From positions 1 through 22,419 of the forward strand of contig JAKBTA010000017.1 of assembly GCA_021844645.1 (NCBI GenBank): a stretch of 22,419 bases of DNA. Direction: 5' to 3'. The notes under the pieces are model-generated. The model saw only the letters and a program-made list of their open reading frames with translations. It was not told where the DNA came from and did not search any database. How positions within the stretch are numbered: position 1 is the first letter of the stretch; the number at the start of each line of letters is the position of its first letter. Of the stretch, positions 7,756 to 15,216 are shown in pieces. Source of the DNA: Nitrospirota bacterium. Lineage in GTDB: Bacteria; Nitrospirota_A; Leptospirillia; Leptospirillales; Leptospirillaceae. Position numbers and translations under genes: made by a program.

Positions 7756-8970
7756 TTAGTGGGAGCTCCACTGTACAGACTTGATGTCGATGCCTTCTTT
7801 TGCCATTTCATAGAGGGGAGACATGTCCCGAAGCCGGGAAACGGCCTCTTTGACCCTTCGAATGGTCGTTGTGATTTCTTCTTCCGTATTGAACCGTCCA
7901 AGGGAGAACCGAATGGAAGAATGGGCCAGATCGGAACCGACGCCTAGAGCTCTCAGAATATAGGAAGGCTCAAGGGTGGATGATGTACAGGCCGATCCAG
8001 AGGACAGTGCAATCTCTTTAAGACCCATGAGTAGAGCTTCTCCCTCGACATAAGCGAAGGAAAGATTGGAGACATTCGGAGCCCTGTGTTCTTTGTCACC
8101 ATTGATGACAACGTAATCAAGTTCCTTGATAATTCCATTTTCAAGACGATCCCTGAGAGCGGCAAGACGGGGAATTTCTTTATTCCAGTTTTCCTTGAGG
8201 ATCCTGCAGGCAGCACCCATTCCCACAATTCCGGGAGTATTGAGTGTTCCGGATCTGAGACCGCGCTCATGTCCACCGCCATCGATCATTGGTGTCAGCT
8301 TGACTCTCGGATTTTTTCTCCGGACATAGAGTGCCCCAACCCCTTTTGGCCCATAGATCAGATGTGCGTTAAGGCTTAAAAGATCAATATTCATTGTGTT
8401 GACATCGAGGGGAACCGTCGATGCTGCATATGCGCCATTGACGTGGAAAAGGATACCCTTCTCCTTTGTGATGGCCCCGATTTCAGCCAAGGGCTGAATC
8501 GTCCCGATCTCGTGGTTGGATGCCATCATGCTGACGAGAATCGTATCTGGCCGAAGAGCTTTTTTGAGCGTTTCAATCTCAACCCGACCTTCCTTGTTGA
8601 CAGGTAGCGTGGTGATTTCATAGCCTGCGCGGGAAAGAGTGATTGTTGGATCAAGAATGGACCGGATGTCTGTTTCAAGGACAATGATGTGCCGTCCTTT
8701 TTCTTTGTACATTTCTGCGACACCCTTGATGGCCAGATTGTCTGACTCGGTCATTCCGGATGTGAAAACGATCTCCTTGGGGTCCGCGCCGATAAGGTTT
8801 GCGACTTCTCCTCTGGCCTTGTCGATGGCTTCTTCCGCTTTCCAGCCGAAAGGATGGTTCCTTGAATGGGCGTTTCCAAAGTCTTCAGTGAAATACGGGA
8901 TCATGGCTTCAAGCACTTTGGGATCAACGCGGGTGGTTGAGTTGTTATCTAAGTAAATCAAGTCGTCCAT
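7756..8970 (-). CDS. iscS: IscS-like protein lacking the PLP-binding residues (pseudo-desulfurase)
   Basis: A 404-aa protein collinear with E. coli IscS. It keeps the N-terminal fold, GGGHERGLRSGT, the mobile persulfide loop SSGSACTSS with C328, and the C-terminal partner-binding region (RLRDMSPLYEM). The cofactor site is altered at nearly every key position. The Schiff-base lysine of GHKIYGPKG is leucine (AHLIYGPKG, L204). The stacking histidine (H104 in E. coli) is isoleucine (I102), D180 is N178, Q183 is Y181 and S203 is N201. The histidine before the lost lysine is kept (H203). The codons read unambiguously and there is no frameshift. It is therefore unlikely to do normal PLP desulfurase chemistry. 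The ATG at 8970 has TAGGAG upstream and lies inside the end of iscR. Confidence 0.9.
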   Translation of the reverse strand: MDDLIYLDNNSTTRVDPKVLEAMIPYFTEDFGNAHSRNHPFGWKAEEAIDKARGEVANLIGADPKEIVFTSGMTESDNLAIKGVAEMYKEKGRHIIVLETDIRSILDPTITLSRAGYEITTLPVNKEGRVEIETLKKALRPDTILVSMMASNHEIGTIQPLAEIGAITKEKGILFHVNGAYAASTVPLDVNTMNIDLLSLNAHLIYGPKGVGALYVRRKNPRVKLTPMIDGGGHERGLRSGTLNTPGIVGMGAACRILKENWNKEIPRLAALRDRLENGIIKELDYVVINGDKEHRAPNVSNLSFAYVEGEALLMGLKEIALSSGSACTSSTLEPSYILRALGVGSDLAHSSIRFSLGRFNTEEEITTTIRRVKEAVSRLRDMSPLYEMAKEGIDIKSVQWSSH

Positions 8971-9397
8971 GGGCTACTCCTAAGGCATCGGGTACATCGT
9001 GAATGAATTCATCAAGAGTCATTGTTTCGAGTAGCCAGAGAATCTTTCCCTGGATCCTCTCGAGAGGGGATCTGACATCACAGCTTGATATCTGCTGGCA
9101 CACCCGGTCACCCCCTTCAGAACAGGAGAGAATGACCACAGGACCTTCCACTGCCGAAATGACATCCAAAATGGAAATTTCCGATGTCGCTTTCTTCAGC
9201 GAGTACCCTCCACGGGGGGCCTGATAACTTTGGATCAGGCCTTTCTTCGAGAGGGCGGTCAGAACTTTTGCCAGAATCTCCGGAGGGATCTGGTGGGCGT
9301 CTGCAATCTCCCGGATATTTGTAATGCTACCTTCCCCCTGATGGGACATGAAGTTTAGGGAAAGAAGGGCATAATCCACTTTTTTGGTCAGTTTCAA
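8945..9397 (-). CDS. iscR: Rrf2-family Fe-S regulator IscR
   Basis: A winged-helix transcription factor that probably represses its own operon when carrying an Fe-S cluster. I chose the TTG at 9397 because it gives MKLTKKVDYALLSL, the canonical family start, and has AAAGG five bases upstream. A longer TTG start at 9436 would lie inside the operator. The recognition region is ITNIREIADAHQIPPEIL, and RGGYSL is the wing. Cysteines C92, C100 and C106 form the candidate cluster site, spaced x7 and x5 rather than x5 and x5 as in E. coli. The end overlaps the iscS start by 26 bases. Confidence 0.9.
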   Translation of the reverse strand: MKLTKKVDYALLSLNFMSHQGEGSITNIREIADAHQIPPEILAKVLTALSKKGLIQSYQAPRGGYSLKKATSEISILDVISAVEGPVVILSCSEGGDRVCQQISSCDVRSPLERIQGKILWLLETMTLDEFIHDVPDALGVAHGRLDLLR

Positions 9398-9424
9398 CAC
9401 AACCTTTTTTCTCCGACTTGTTTT

Positions 9425-9449
9425 ATCGCAGACCAATTAGGTCCGAGAT
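9425..9449 (-). promoter_or_regulatory. IscR-type operator (25-bp imperfect palindrome)
   Basis: On the minus strand the half sites are ATCTCGGACC and GGTCTGCGAT around TAATT. Nine of twelve symmetric pairs match. Length and pattern (AT..YNGAC, AT core, GTC.RS.AT) resemble E. coli type 1 IscR sites. It covers the expected transcription start just after the -10 box, a natural position for autorepression. Confidence 0.7.
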
Positions 9450-9450
9450 A

Positions 9451-9479
9451 AATTTACCAAGCAATCCCACTTGTGTCAA
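9451..9479 (-). promoter_or_regulatory. isc operon promoter
   Basis: Read on the minus strand: a perfect TTGACA (9479-9474), a 17-base spacer, then TAAATT (9456-9451, four of six). The start would fall near 9444, inside the IscR-type palindrome, leaving a leader of about 45 bases before the iscR TTG. Confidence 0.75.
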
Positions 9480-9518
9480 GGGCTGTCTTTTGCGAAGTGG
9501 AATTGGAGGACGTTTTTT

Positions 9519-9568
9519 AAAAACCAGTGGTGCTCCATGAGGAAATGAAAAAGGAGCACTGCACCGGT
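9519..9568 (-). terminator. Terminator of the CNNM/PLD-like operon
   Basis: On the minus strand ACCGGTG, two bulged bases and GTGCTCC pair with GGAGCAC and CACTGGT (14 pairs with one wobble, 16-base loop). TTTTTAAAAAA follows. It separates the operon ending at 9591 from the isc promoter 40 bases further on. Confidence 0.75.
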
Positions 9569-9590
9569 GGAAGAACACGATTGCTTCTTT

Positions 9591-10688
9591 TCAGGCTTTT
9601 GTCGGAACCGCCGGTTGGGGGATTGAAACCGGTTTCGAGTGGTCCCATAGGACATCAAAGGTCTTTTCCATTCTCCTGATACGTTCAAAAAGGATCAGGT
9701 TGGCCTGGATCACGAGTTGCCTCTGAAAGGGAATCGGGTCATCTGCCCAGCCTTTTGAGCCCTGAATCAGTATTCTCTTGTCAATGATGAGGTATGGTCT
9801 GAGCCATGAAGGAGTGTCTGGTGGCAATATCCGGACTTCGGCTCCTGCCCGGACAAGCTCCTGTATGTCTTGAGCGTTGACGGAAAGAGTTCCCGGTTTT
9901 ACAAGAATTCTGACCGAGACCCCTTTTTTTCTGGCAGAAGTGATGGCCTCAACAACCCGATAGGGTTTGATGAGGTGATAGAAAATCAGGTCAATCGATC
10001 GATTGGTCATGCCAATTCTTTTGGCCACAATGTTTCTGGCGAAAAGCCCCCGTCCGGTGGCCTGGCTTCCTGCGTCCTCCATGCCAATGCCCATTCCGAC
10101 AATGATCCCAATAAAAAGAATCATGATCATGGAGGTTCGACTAAAGGGAGTGAGGTTGAATGAGCCCATATGGGTTTTGGGAAAGGGGGGCTCAAGAGAC
10201 AGAATGTATCGGCCAAAAAGGGGGAAAAAGATATTGGCCCCGATAAAGCCGGCAAAGACAAAAACGGTATTGGAGGATAGGGTCCATAGAAAGAGAAGCG
10301 CGCCCAAAAGCGAGATGACAAGCAGGTAGGCATTTTTTTTGATATTTTCGGAGATCAGTCCTCCAAGCCATATGCGCACGACAATCAGATGCAAAAGGGC
10401 TGCCGGAGTAAAAAGGGCCATCGACCAGGCGACAAGTCGAAGTCCCTTGACCTGATCGGCCATGAATGCGCTTGTGAGTCCGGACATGGCCAGAATCAGG
10501 GCGATGATCATTGTGAAGGAAACGGCCATGATGGTCATCATGAAGTTCTCGTTCCGAGCCCGAATCTCCGGATCTGGGCGAAAATCCGATTCCTCAAGGC
10601 CTGAACGGGTGTCCGTCAGTTTTCTGGTTGTATTTTCACGTTCCTGGGGAGGGGATTCGATATCGTTTGAATTTGTATTGTCTGTCAC
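9591..10688 (-). CDS. Membrane protein with degenerate phospholipase D-like domain
   Basis: A 365-aa protein with a charged N-terminus (about 48 residues), five likely membrane segments (about 50-72, 84-107, 119-138, 142-162, 185-203) and a C-terminal soluble domain. The soluble part resembles one PLD-superfamily repeat: SIDLIFYHLI, VVEAITSARKKGVSVRILV, LVRAGAEVRILPP, then WLRPYLIIDKRILIQGS. In active enzymes the last block carries HxKx4D. Here H and K positions are L296 and P298, while D303 and GS (310-311) remain, so catalysis is unlikely. The start is GTG at 10688, overlapping the upstream stop as GTGA, with AAGGA eight bases before. The PLD assignment is from pattern only. Confidence 0.7.
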   Translation of the reverse strand: MTDNTNSNDIESPPQERENTTRKLTDTRSGLEESDFRPDPEIRARNENFMMTIMAVSFTMIIALILAMSGLTSAFMADQVKGLRLVAWSMALFTPAALLHLIVVRIWLGGLISENIKKNAYLLVISLLGALLFLWTLSSNTVFVFAGFIGANIFFPLFGRYILSLEPPFPKTHMGSFNLTPFSRTSMIMILFIGIIVGMGIGMEDAGSQATGRGLFARNIVAKRIGMTNRSIDLIFYHLIKPYRVVEAITSARKKGVSVRILVKPGTLSVNAQDIQELVRAGAEVRILPPDTPSWLRPYLIIDKRILIQGSKGWADDPIPFQRQLVIQANLILFERIRRMEKTFDVLWDHSKPVSIPQPAVPTKA

Positions 10689-11290
10689 GAGGCGGATCCT
10701 TTTTTCACGGAAAGAGGTTTTGTCGGTATGGATGAGTTTTTTTGAAGTCCGGTCAGAGAGATGGATTTCATGTGGAATCGTCCGCCGATGCGTTCGGCCA
10801 GAAAAATGGTGACCGTTACCGGGTAGGAGGCAGGCTCTCCCGGAAACGTCAGGATGGATGTCATATGGTCTCCATTCTGAAAATGATGGTCCGGTGGTGG
10901 GTTGAATGTTCCCAGAATAAGTCCTCCCTGACCATCGACCATAGTCGGTGGTTCATAGGAGCCGATCTCGACATACGGGGTTCCAGCGGGAGGGTGAAAT
11001 TCCACATTGATCTGCAGGTGGATATTCTTGGTGCCGGATTTCAATGAAATGGCAGAGAGGGAGATATTCGGGTCCTGATAGGTTCCGTTTTTTTGGGTCG
11101 AAAATGCCAGAGGAGCTTGTGTCGATGTAATTGGCCCCCCAGGTCGCTCCGCCGGGGGAGGGGTTTCCTTGAGTGTCATGGATTTGAACATGGCGGAAAC
11201 GGCAAGACCCACGAACAGCCCCCCGAGGATGACGATCCAGTCCCTAGCCTTGAACTTTCGGAAAGGTGCCAACAGAAAATCAAACATCAT
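10685..11290 (-). CDS. Unknown membrane-anchored protein (201 aa)
   Basis: An N-terminal anchor (WIVILGGLFVGLAVSAMF, about 18-35) follows a short basic cytoplasmic end. The rest is a proline-rich linker and a probable beta-rich extracytoplasmic domain (about 60-180; INVEFHPPAGTPYVEIGSY). The ATG at 11290 overlaps the stop of the CNNM gene as ATGA and has AAAGGA upstream. The tight coupling to both neighbours suggests that the three proteins act together at the membrane. I recognise no family. Confidence 0.65.
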   Translation of the reverse strand: MMFDFLLAPFRKFKARDWIVILGGLFVGLAVSAMFKSMTLKETPPPAERPGGPITSTQAPLAFSTQKNGTYQDPNISLSAISLKSGTKNIHLQINVEFHPPAGTPYVEIGSYEPPTMVDGQGGLILGTFNPPPDHHFQNGDHMTSILTFPGEPASYPVTVTIFLAERIGGRFHMKSISLTGLQKNSSIPTKPLSVKKGSAS

Positions 11291-12642
11291 TGTTTCCTTT
11301 GGGTGTCAGGTTGTTCTTTCGCAGGGACCGTTTCGGGCAAGGTTTCGGGAACAGGTTCGATCTTGACTCTCGAGACCCGGTGCTTGTCCATGTCGACAAT
11401 CGTTATTTTCAGTTTGGGAAGATAAAAAAACTCTCCTCCCCTTGGAATGGTTTGAAGCTGTGAGAGAACAAATCCGGCGAGCGTTTCGTATTCATCTCCC
11501 TCCGGGATGGCAAGTCCAAAGTCTTCCCGAAGATCTCTCACGGATAGGGATCCATCGACGAGGTAGGAGCCATCTTTCAGCCGCTCCACGGGTTTTTGGA
11601 TGTCATCGCTCTCATCTTCAATTTCCCCAACAAGTTCCTCAAGAAGGTCCTCCATTGTGACCAGCCCCTCAAGAGAGCCATACTCATTTAAGACAAGGGC
11701 CATCTGGGTTCTTCTCTTCTGCATCTCTTTAAGGGTATGGGCGACCTTCATGGTTTCGGGAATGAAATAGGGAGCATGGATCAATGTTTCGATTCGGGTC
11801 GGGTTTTTTCGGGCAAGCTGTTCAAGAATGTCCTTGTAATAGAGAATGCCGATAACATCTGGAGATCCTTCCCTGATGACGGGGTATCGGGAAAAGCGGT
11901 GATCCGCCAGAAAATGGATCGCCTCCTCCATCCCCATCCTTGCATCGATCGTGATCATCTTGACCCTTGGAATCATCACCTCCCTTACGGAGATGTCGGT
12001 AAACTTGAAGACGCTCTGGATCAGATCCTGCTCTGTCCGGTTGATGACTCCCTGCTCCGTTCCTTCCTTCAAAAGAAGGTCAAGCTCTTCCGGGCTGATG
12101 GGGTAGACGCTGCTTCCGGGTTTGATCCCGAAGGATCTAAGGATCCATTGGCTTGTTGTCGTTACCAGAAGAACCGGCACCCTTAAAAATTCGGACAGAA
12201 ACAAAATTGGCCTGGAAAGGGAAAGGGCGATCTTCTCGTTTTGCTGGATGGCTAGGGTTTTGGGGGCAATTTCACCAAGGACCAGCATCCCGTAGACCTG
12301 CAGAAGAATGATTCCTGAAACGGAGAGTGGCAAAAGAAAGTGAAAGCGTTCAACCATTGGGGATGTAATGAGCAGGGGCTTCAAAATCTCATAGGTGACG
12401 GTTCCCGTCAGGGCGGACGCCAATGAGGTGATCAGCGTCATCAGGACCTGGACCGTCGCGACAAAACGTTCCGGATCCCTTCTGAGCTTCAGGAGGGCCT
12501 GTGCTTCCGGTGTCCCCGCCTGAGCGATCTGATGGGCTCTTGAGAGTCTCAGTGAAATGGTGGAAATCTCTGCCGCAGCAAGGATGGCGTTGATCAGAAT
12601 AAGAAGAGCTATTGCCGTGGCATCAAGCCAAAGGGGAACCAT
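11287..12642 (-). CDS. CNNM/HlyC-CorC family membrane protein with CBS pair
   Basis: A 451-aa protein of the family that includes YfjD, TlyC and the CNNM magnesium transporters. An N-terminal DUF21 domain of about four membrane segments (about 1-190) carries LAAAEISTISLRLSR and LGEIAPKTLA, both family signatures. A CBS pair follows (about 205-330; VREVMIPRVKMITID and MEDLLEELVGEIEDE), then a transporter-associated domain (about 345-425; VDGSLSVRDLREDFGL). The ATG at 12642 has AAGGAG just upstream. It probably works in divalent cation efflux or homeostasis, sensing nucleotides through the CBS pair. It heads a three-gene operon. Confidence 0.9.
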   Translation of the reverse strand: MVPLWLDATAIALLILINAILAAAEISTISLRLSRAHQIAQAGTPEAQALLKLRRDPERFVATVQVLMTLITSLASALTGTVTYEILKPLLITSPMVERFHFLLPLSVSGIILLQVYGMLVLGEIAPKTLAIQQNEKIALSLSRPILFLSEFLRVPVLLVTTTSQWILRSFGIKPGSSVYPISPEELDLLLKEGTEQGVINRTEQDLIQSVFKFTDISVREVMIPRVKMITIDARMGMEEAIHFLADHRFSRYPVIREGSPDVIGILYYKDILEQLARKNPTRIETLIHAPYFIPETMKVAHTLKEMQKRRTQMALVLNEYGSLEGLVTMEDLLEELVGEIEDESDDIQKPVERLKDGSYLVDGSLSVRDLREDFGLAIPEGDEYETLAGFVLSQLQTIPRGGEFFYLPKLKITIVDMDKHRVSRVKIEPVPETLPETVPAKEQPDTQRKQ

Positions 12643-12671
12643 ACTCTCCTTAAAGAAAGATTTGAAAATTG

Positions 12672-12722
12672 AGGTGCATCAACCCGAAAATATGTTTAAA
12701 TTTAAGTATTTATTGATGCAAC
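12672..12722. repeat. Spaced inverted repeat, operator-like
   Basis: TGCATCAA (12675-12682) and TTGATGCA (12713-12720) are exact inverse copies, extendable to 10 of 11 matches, around a 30-base AT-rich centre containing TTTAAATTTAA. It lies about 30 bases upstream of the CNNM gene and could be a regulator site for that gene or a DNA-looping element. Confidence 0.45.
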
Positions 12723-12775
12723 TCCTGCCTTAGTCAAGATAGGCCAATAATTCATTATCGATGATCTGGTTCCGC

Positions 12776-12804
12776 TTGACAATAAAACACTCTCTTCCTA
12801 ATAT
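12776..12804 (+). promoter_or_regulatory. Promoter of the 37-aa membrane peptide gene
   Basis: A perfect TTGACA (12776-12781), a 17-base spacer and TAATAT (12799-12804). Start expected near 12811, giving a leader of about 137 bases before the ATG. Confidence 0.65.
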
Positions 12805-12947
12805 TGTAAGGGCAGGTCCAATGCTGGAGCCCTATGATTTTCGGCTTCCGGTAGTGGTGGAGGACTTATCTTAGGTAAGTATACGTTATTATTGTGTTTT
12901 GAGGTTTTGTGGGGTTTGGCCGATCCCGTCGATGGAGGATTAGAAAA

Positions 12948-13061
12948 ATGACAGAAAACATGGTACCAAACAATGTGGGTCTCGGCTCATGGATGGCTCT
13001 TCTGGCTGTGGTGATCGTCCTTTTCTCTTGGGGAATCGTTACCTCTTCTTCCCAGAAGTAA
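12948..13061 (+). CDS. Small single-span membrane peptide (37 aa)
   Basis: A short gene: ATG at 12948 with GGAGG nine bases upstream, 37 codons and a TAA. The product has a polar start (MTENMVPNNVGLG), one strongly hydrophobic segment (MALLAVVIVLFSWGIV) and a short tail SSSQK. It is bracketed by a good promoter and by two hairpins including a strong terminator, so it seems to be a monocistronic unit. The shape fits small subunits or regulators of membrane complexes such as oxidases, but no family is recognised. Retention of a dedicated promoter and terminator argues that it is expressed. Confidence 0.65.
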   Translation: MTENMVPNNVGLGSWMALLAVVIVLFSWGIVTSSSQK

Positions 13062-13092
13062 ATCCCCTTCCCCCGTTCACTCAGGGGGTCTT

Positions 13093-13113
13093 CTCTCCGG
13101 CCTTGCCGGGGAG
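13093..13113 (+). other. First stem-loop after the 37-aa gene
   Basis: CTCTCCGGC (13093-13101) pairs with GCCGGGGAG (13105-13113), nine pairs with one wobble and a three-base loop. It is followed by only a weakly T-rich stretch. Directly upstream of the main terminator, it may protect the short message from 3' decay. Confidence 0.5.
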
Positions 13114-13126
13114 TCTGTTGTTCCGG

Positions 13127-13155
13127 ACGGGAGGTTTATCCTCCCGTTTTTTTTT
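13127..13155 (+). terminator. Intrinsic terminator of the 37-aa gene
   Basis: ACGGGAGG (13127-13134), loop TTTAT, CCTCCCGT (13140-13147), then nine T. A textbook Rho-independent terminator. Confidence 0.9.
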
Positions 13156-13272
13156 CCTCGTTTCTCTTTAATCATTATCGAACAAATGATGAACTTCCGC
13201 ATAATCCCCGATCATGGACTGCTTTGTGAATCTGCCGGACGCTCCGGTTCAAATGATGTCTGGAGGGGAACA

Positions 13273-14523
13273 TTGAACCCGGCCTTGTTTTTGAATCGAT
13301 TGTCAGTCTTTTTTCTGCTTCTTGCATGTTGTGGCTGTGTGGCCGTATCTCACCCGGCTTCGACCGGGCCCGACCCTTCTCTCGACTATATCGGTTCAGG
13401 CGAGTCCTCCACTTTTGGCAGATCTTTTGAAAAAGCCCAAAAGATAGCAAGGAAAGAGGCGATCGTTAGCCTTGTGACAGTTGTTTCAAGCGATGTCATT
13501 GATGTTCATTCGAGATTTTTGGGTCTGAACGGGAAGACCTCCTCGGCCAGTGCAAGTGTGCTTGTTTCGAAACTGAACCTTTCCGGAAAGGTCCGCTTTT
13601 ATGAAACTCGGCCCCCCGGAAAAGTTCGAATCCTGGCCTATCTTCCAAAAGCCGATATCCTAAATGGAGTTTCTTCGAGAAATTGGCCGGCTCAGACTCC
13701 ATCGGGGATACTGAGTTCCGGTCAAGTGATCCCGGTCACCGGGACAGGCTTTGCAAGTCTTTCGGATTATGGCTTTTTGGATGCTCGTGAAATTGCGATG
13801 AGAAGGGCGATGAAAGATGCCCTGATGAAGGGGCGAATGCTTTACCAGGGTGATGTCATTGCCCAGAATGTCCAGATGGGATCCATTCATGAGCGATCTC
13901 TTTTTCTCCAAAACTCTTTTGATATTTTGGGGATGAAGCTTTCCGTTCTTCCGGAGATCGAAAAATCCATTGAAGGAATTCATGTCAGGCTGCTTGCGGT
14001 TCGCGTCAGCCTGACCCTCAGGAGGAAATCTCTTGATGGGCCTGTTTTTCAGGTTCGGCTCGATCATCCCTTTTACCAAGATGGAGAGAGCGCTCATCTT
14101 TCCTTTTCCGTCAACGAGCCTCTTTATATTGCGGTTTTTGACAGATATGGATTTTCCGGATCGGTCGTCGGGATCATTCCAACCGCCGAACATCTCCCGG
14201 AGAACGTTCATTACCGTTCAACACGGGAACAGTTTTTTGCCACCTCCCCGGGTGAGTTTCTCTATCCTCCGGATGATCCAACGGTCTCTCTCGTGGCATC
14301 ATTACCCTCGGGGGTTACAAAAGTATCCGAGGAATATCTTGTCATTTTCGCCAGCAAGAAGCCCTTTCCGTTCCACCCCCGGTACGATCAGGGCAGCCCT
14401 TATTTCGAGCTGGACCGGAAGGTGTTTCGGACCTTTCTCCGAAAAATGCTGGAAAGACCCCTTTCGGAGTGGTCGATGAAAACGATCCCGTTTATTGTCT
14501 ATGGAAAAGGCGAAAATGATTGA
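13273..14523 (+). CDS. Putative lipoprotein with C-terminal DUF4384-like domain
   Basis: I chose the TTG at 13273 because GGAGG lies six bases before it and it yields a compact secretion signal: MNPALFLNRLSVFFLLLAC, with cysteine after LLA as a lipid attachment site. A longer frame from 13186 would bury that signal. The product is about 416 aa. The middle has a repeat-like segment with alternating helices (AREIAMRRAMKDALMKG) as in LPP20-type proteins. The C-terminal third (FQVRLDHPFYQDGESAHLS through LYIAVFDRYG and VGIIPTAEH) fits DUF4384, an extracytoplasmic beta-sandwich often attached to secreted or envelope proteins. Function is unknown. The stop codon lies in the loop of a 17-bp hairpin. 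Confidence 0.75.
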   Translation: MNPALFLNRLSVFFLLLACCGCVAVSHPASTGPDPSLDYIGSGESSTFGRSFEKAQKIARKEAIVSLVTVVSSDVIDVHSRFLGLNGKTSSASASVLVSKLNLSGKVRFYETRPPGKVRILAYLPKADILNGVSSRNWPAQTPSGILSSGQVIPVTGTGFASLSDYGFLDAREIAMRRAMKDALMKGRMLYQGDVIAQNVQMGSIHERSLFLQNSFDILGMKLSVLPEIEKSIEGIHVRLLAVRVSLTLRRKSLDGPVFQVRLDHPFYQDGESAHLSFSVNEPLYIAVFDRYGFSGSVVGIIPTAEHLPENVHYRSTREQFFATSPGEFLYPPDDPTVSLVASLPSGVTKVSEEYLVIFASKKPFPFHPRYDQGSPYFELDRKVFRTFLRKMLERPLSEWSMKTIPFIVYGKGEND

Positions 14524-14540
14524 GCCTTTTCCATAGACAA
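14495..14540. terminator. Long perfect stem-loop at convergent gene ends
   Basis: TTGTCTATGGAAAAGGC (14495-14511) and its exact inverse (14524-14540) form a 17-pair stem with a 12-base loop that contains the TGA of the lipoprotein gene. There is no immediate T-run on the plus strand, only TTTTT about 13 bases on. It probably ends transcription from one or both sides or protects the 3' end. Confidence 0.6.
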
Positions 14541-14558
14541 AGGGCGTTCCTGTTTTTC

Positions 14559-15137
14559 TCAGACTTTTCCTGCTTCCATGGCTTTTGAGACTTGATTGAG
14601 CTTGCCTGTTTTGACGTCGTATACAAATCCGTAAATGGGGATCCTCTTGGGGACCAGATGATGGCCACGAATGCGTTGAACATCTTCGACAACGCTTTCT
14701 TCAAGATCCTTGAACGGGAGAAAATTGACATATTGCCCTTCAAGAGACCCAGGACCATGGCCATGATCAACCCATCCGGAAGAGCCAATGCTGGATGTTT
14801 CCAGACTCTTTTTGAGAAGTCCCCTCATGATGTCATCGGTGAAAAGCTGCATTCCGCAATCTGTATGATGGATCACAAACCATTCTTTTGTCCCGAGAAG
14901 CTTGTAGGAAATGACCAGGCTGCGGATGGCATCATCGGAGGCCCGACCTCCGGCATTCCTGATGACATGGGCGTCTCCTTCGGAGAGTCCGGCCATTTTT
15001 GCAGGATCAATACGGGCATCCATGCAGGTCAGAATGGCAAACTGCCTCGCCGGAGGCAACTGCAGGTCTTTTTTTGTTCCAAAGTTTTGAACATAGGCCT
15101 TGTTTGCGTCAATGACATCCTTGAGAACCTTGCTCAT
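14559..15137 (-). CDS. Beta-class carbonic anhydrase
   Basis: A 192-aa zinc enzyme interconverting CO2 and bicarbonate in the cytoplasm. Zinc ligands are C38, H91 and C94. The C38-x-D40-x-R42 triad ([10 protein letters not shown]) and HHTDCGM are diagnostic. [15 protein letters not shown] is also typical of this clade. The ATG at 15137 has AAGGAGG five bases upstream. It is monocistronic and convergent with the lipoprotein gene. Given the DAB/Mps carbon-uptake genes 4-7 kb away, it probably equilibrates the inorganic carbon pool. There is no signal peptide. Confidence 0.93.
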   Translation of the reverse strand: MSKVLKDVIDANKAYVQNFGTKKDLQLPPARQFAILTCMDARIDPAKMAGLSEGDAHVIRNAGGRASDDAIRSLVISYKLLGTKEWFVIHHTDCGMQLFTDDIMRGLLKKSLETSSIGSSGWVDHGHGPGSLEGQYVNFLPFKDLEESVVEDVQRIRGHHLVPKRIPIYGFVYDVKTGKLNQVSKAMEAGKV

Positions 15138-15188
15138 GTGATCCTCCTTTTCATTTGAATTGCAATTTCCTCACATCTTCCCCCCAAA

Positions 15189-15216
15189 AGGATACCCCAA
15201 AATCCCTGATTTCCAA
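15189..15216 (-). promoter_or_regulatory. Possible carbonic anhydrase promoter
   Basis: Minus strand TTGGAA (15216-15211), a 16-base spacer and TATCCT (15194-15189), each four of six to consensus, about 50 bases before the start codon. Weak and tentative. Confidence 0.3.

Larger units (their letters stand above)
12643..12947. other. Intergenic region between divergent genes
   Basis: About 305 bases without a coding gene, AT-rich in its left half. It contains the spaced inverted repeat at 12672-12722, the plus-strand promoter at 12776-12804 and a leader of about 137 bases for the 37-aa gene. Inside the leader, GGGC/GCCC and TCCA/TGGA (about 12809-12832) can form a bulged hairpin. I recognise no known riboswitch here. 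Confidence 0.5.
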
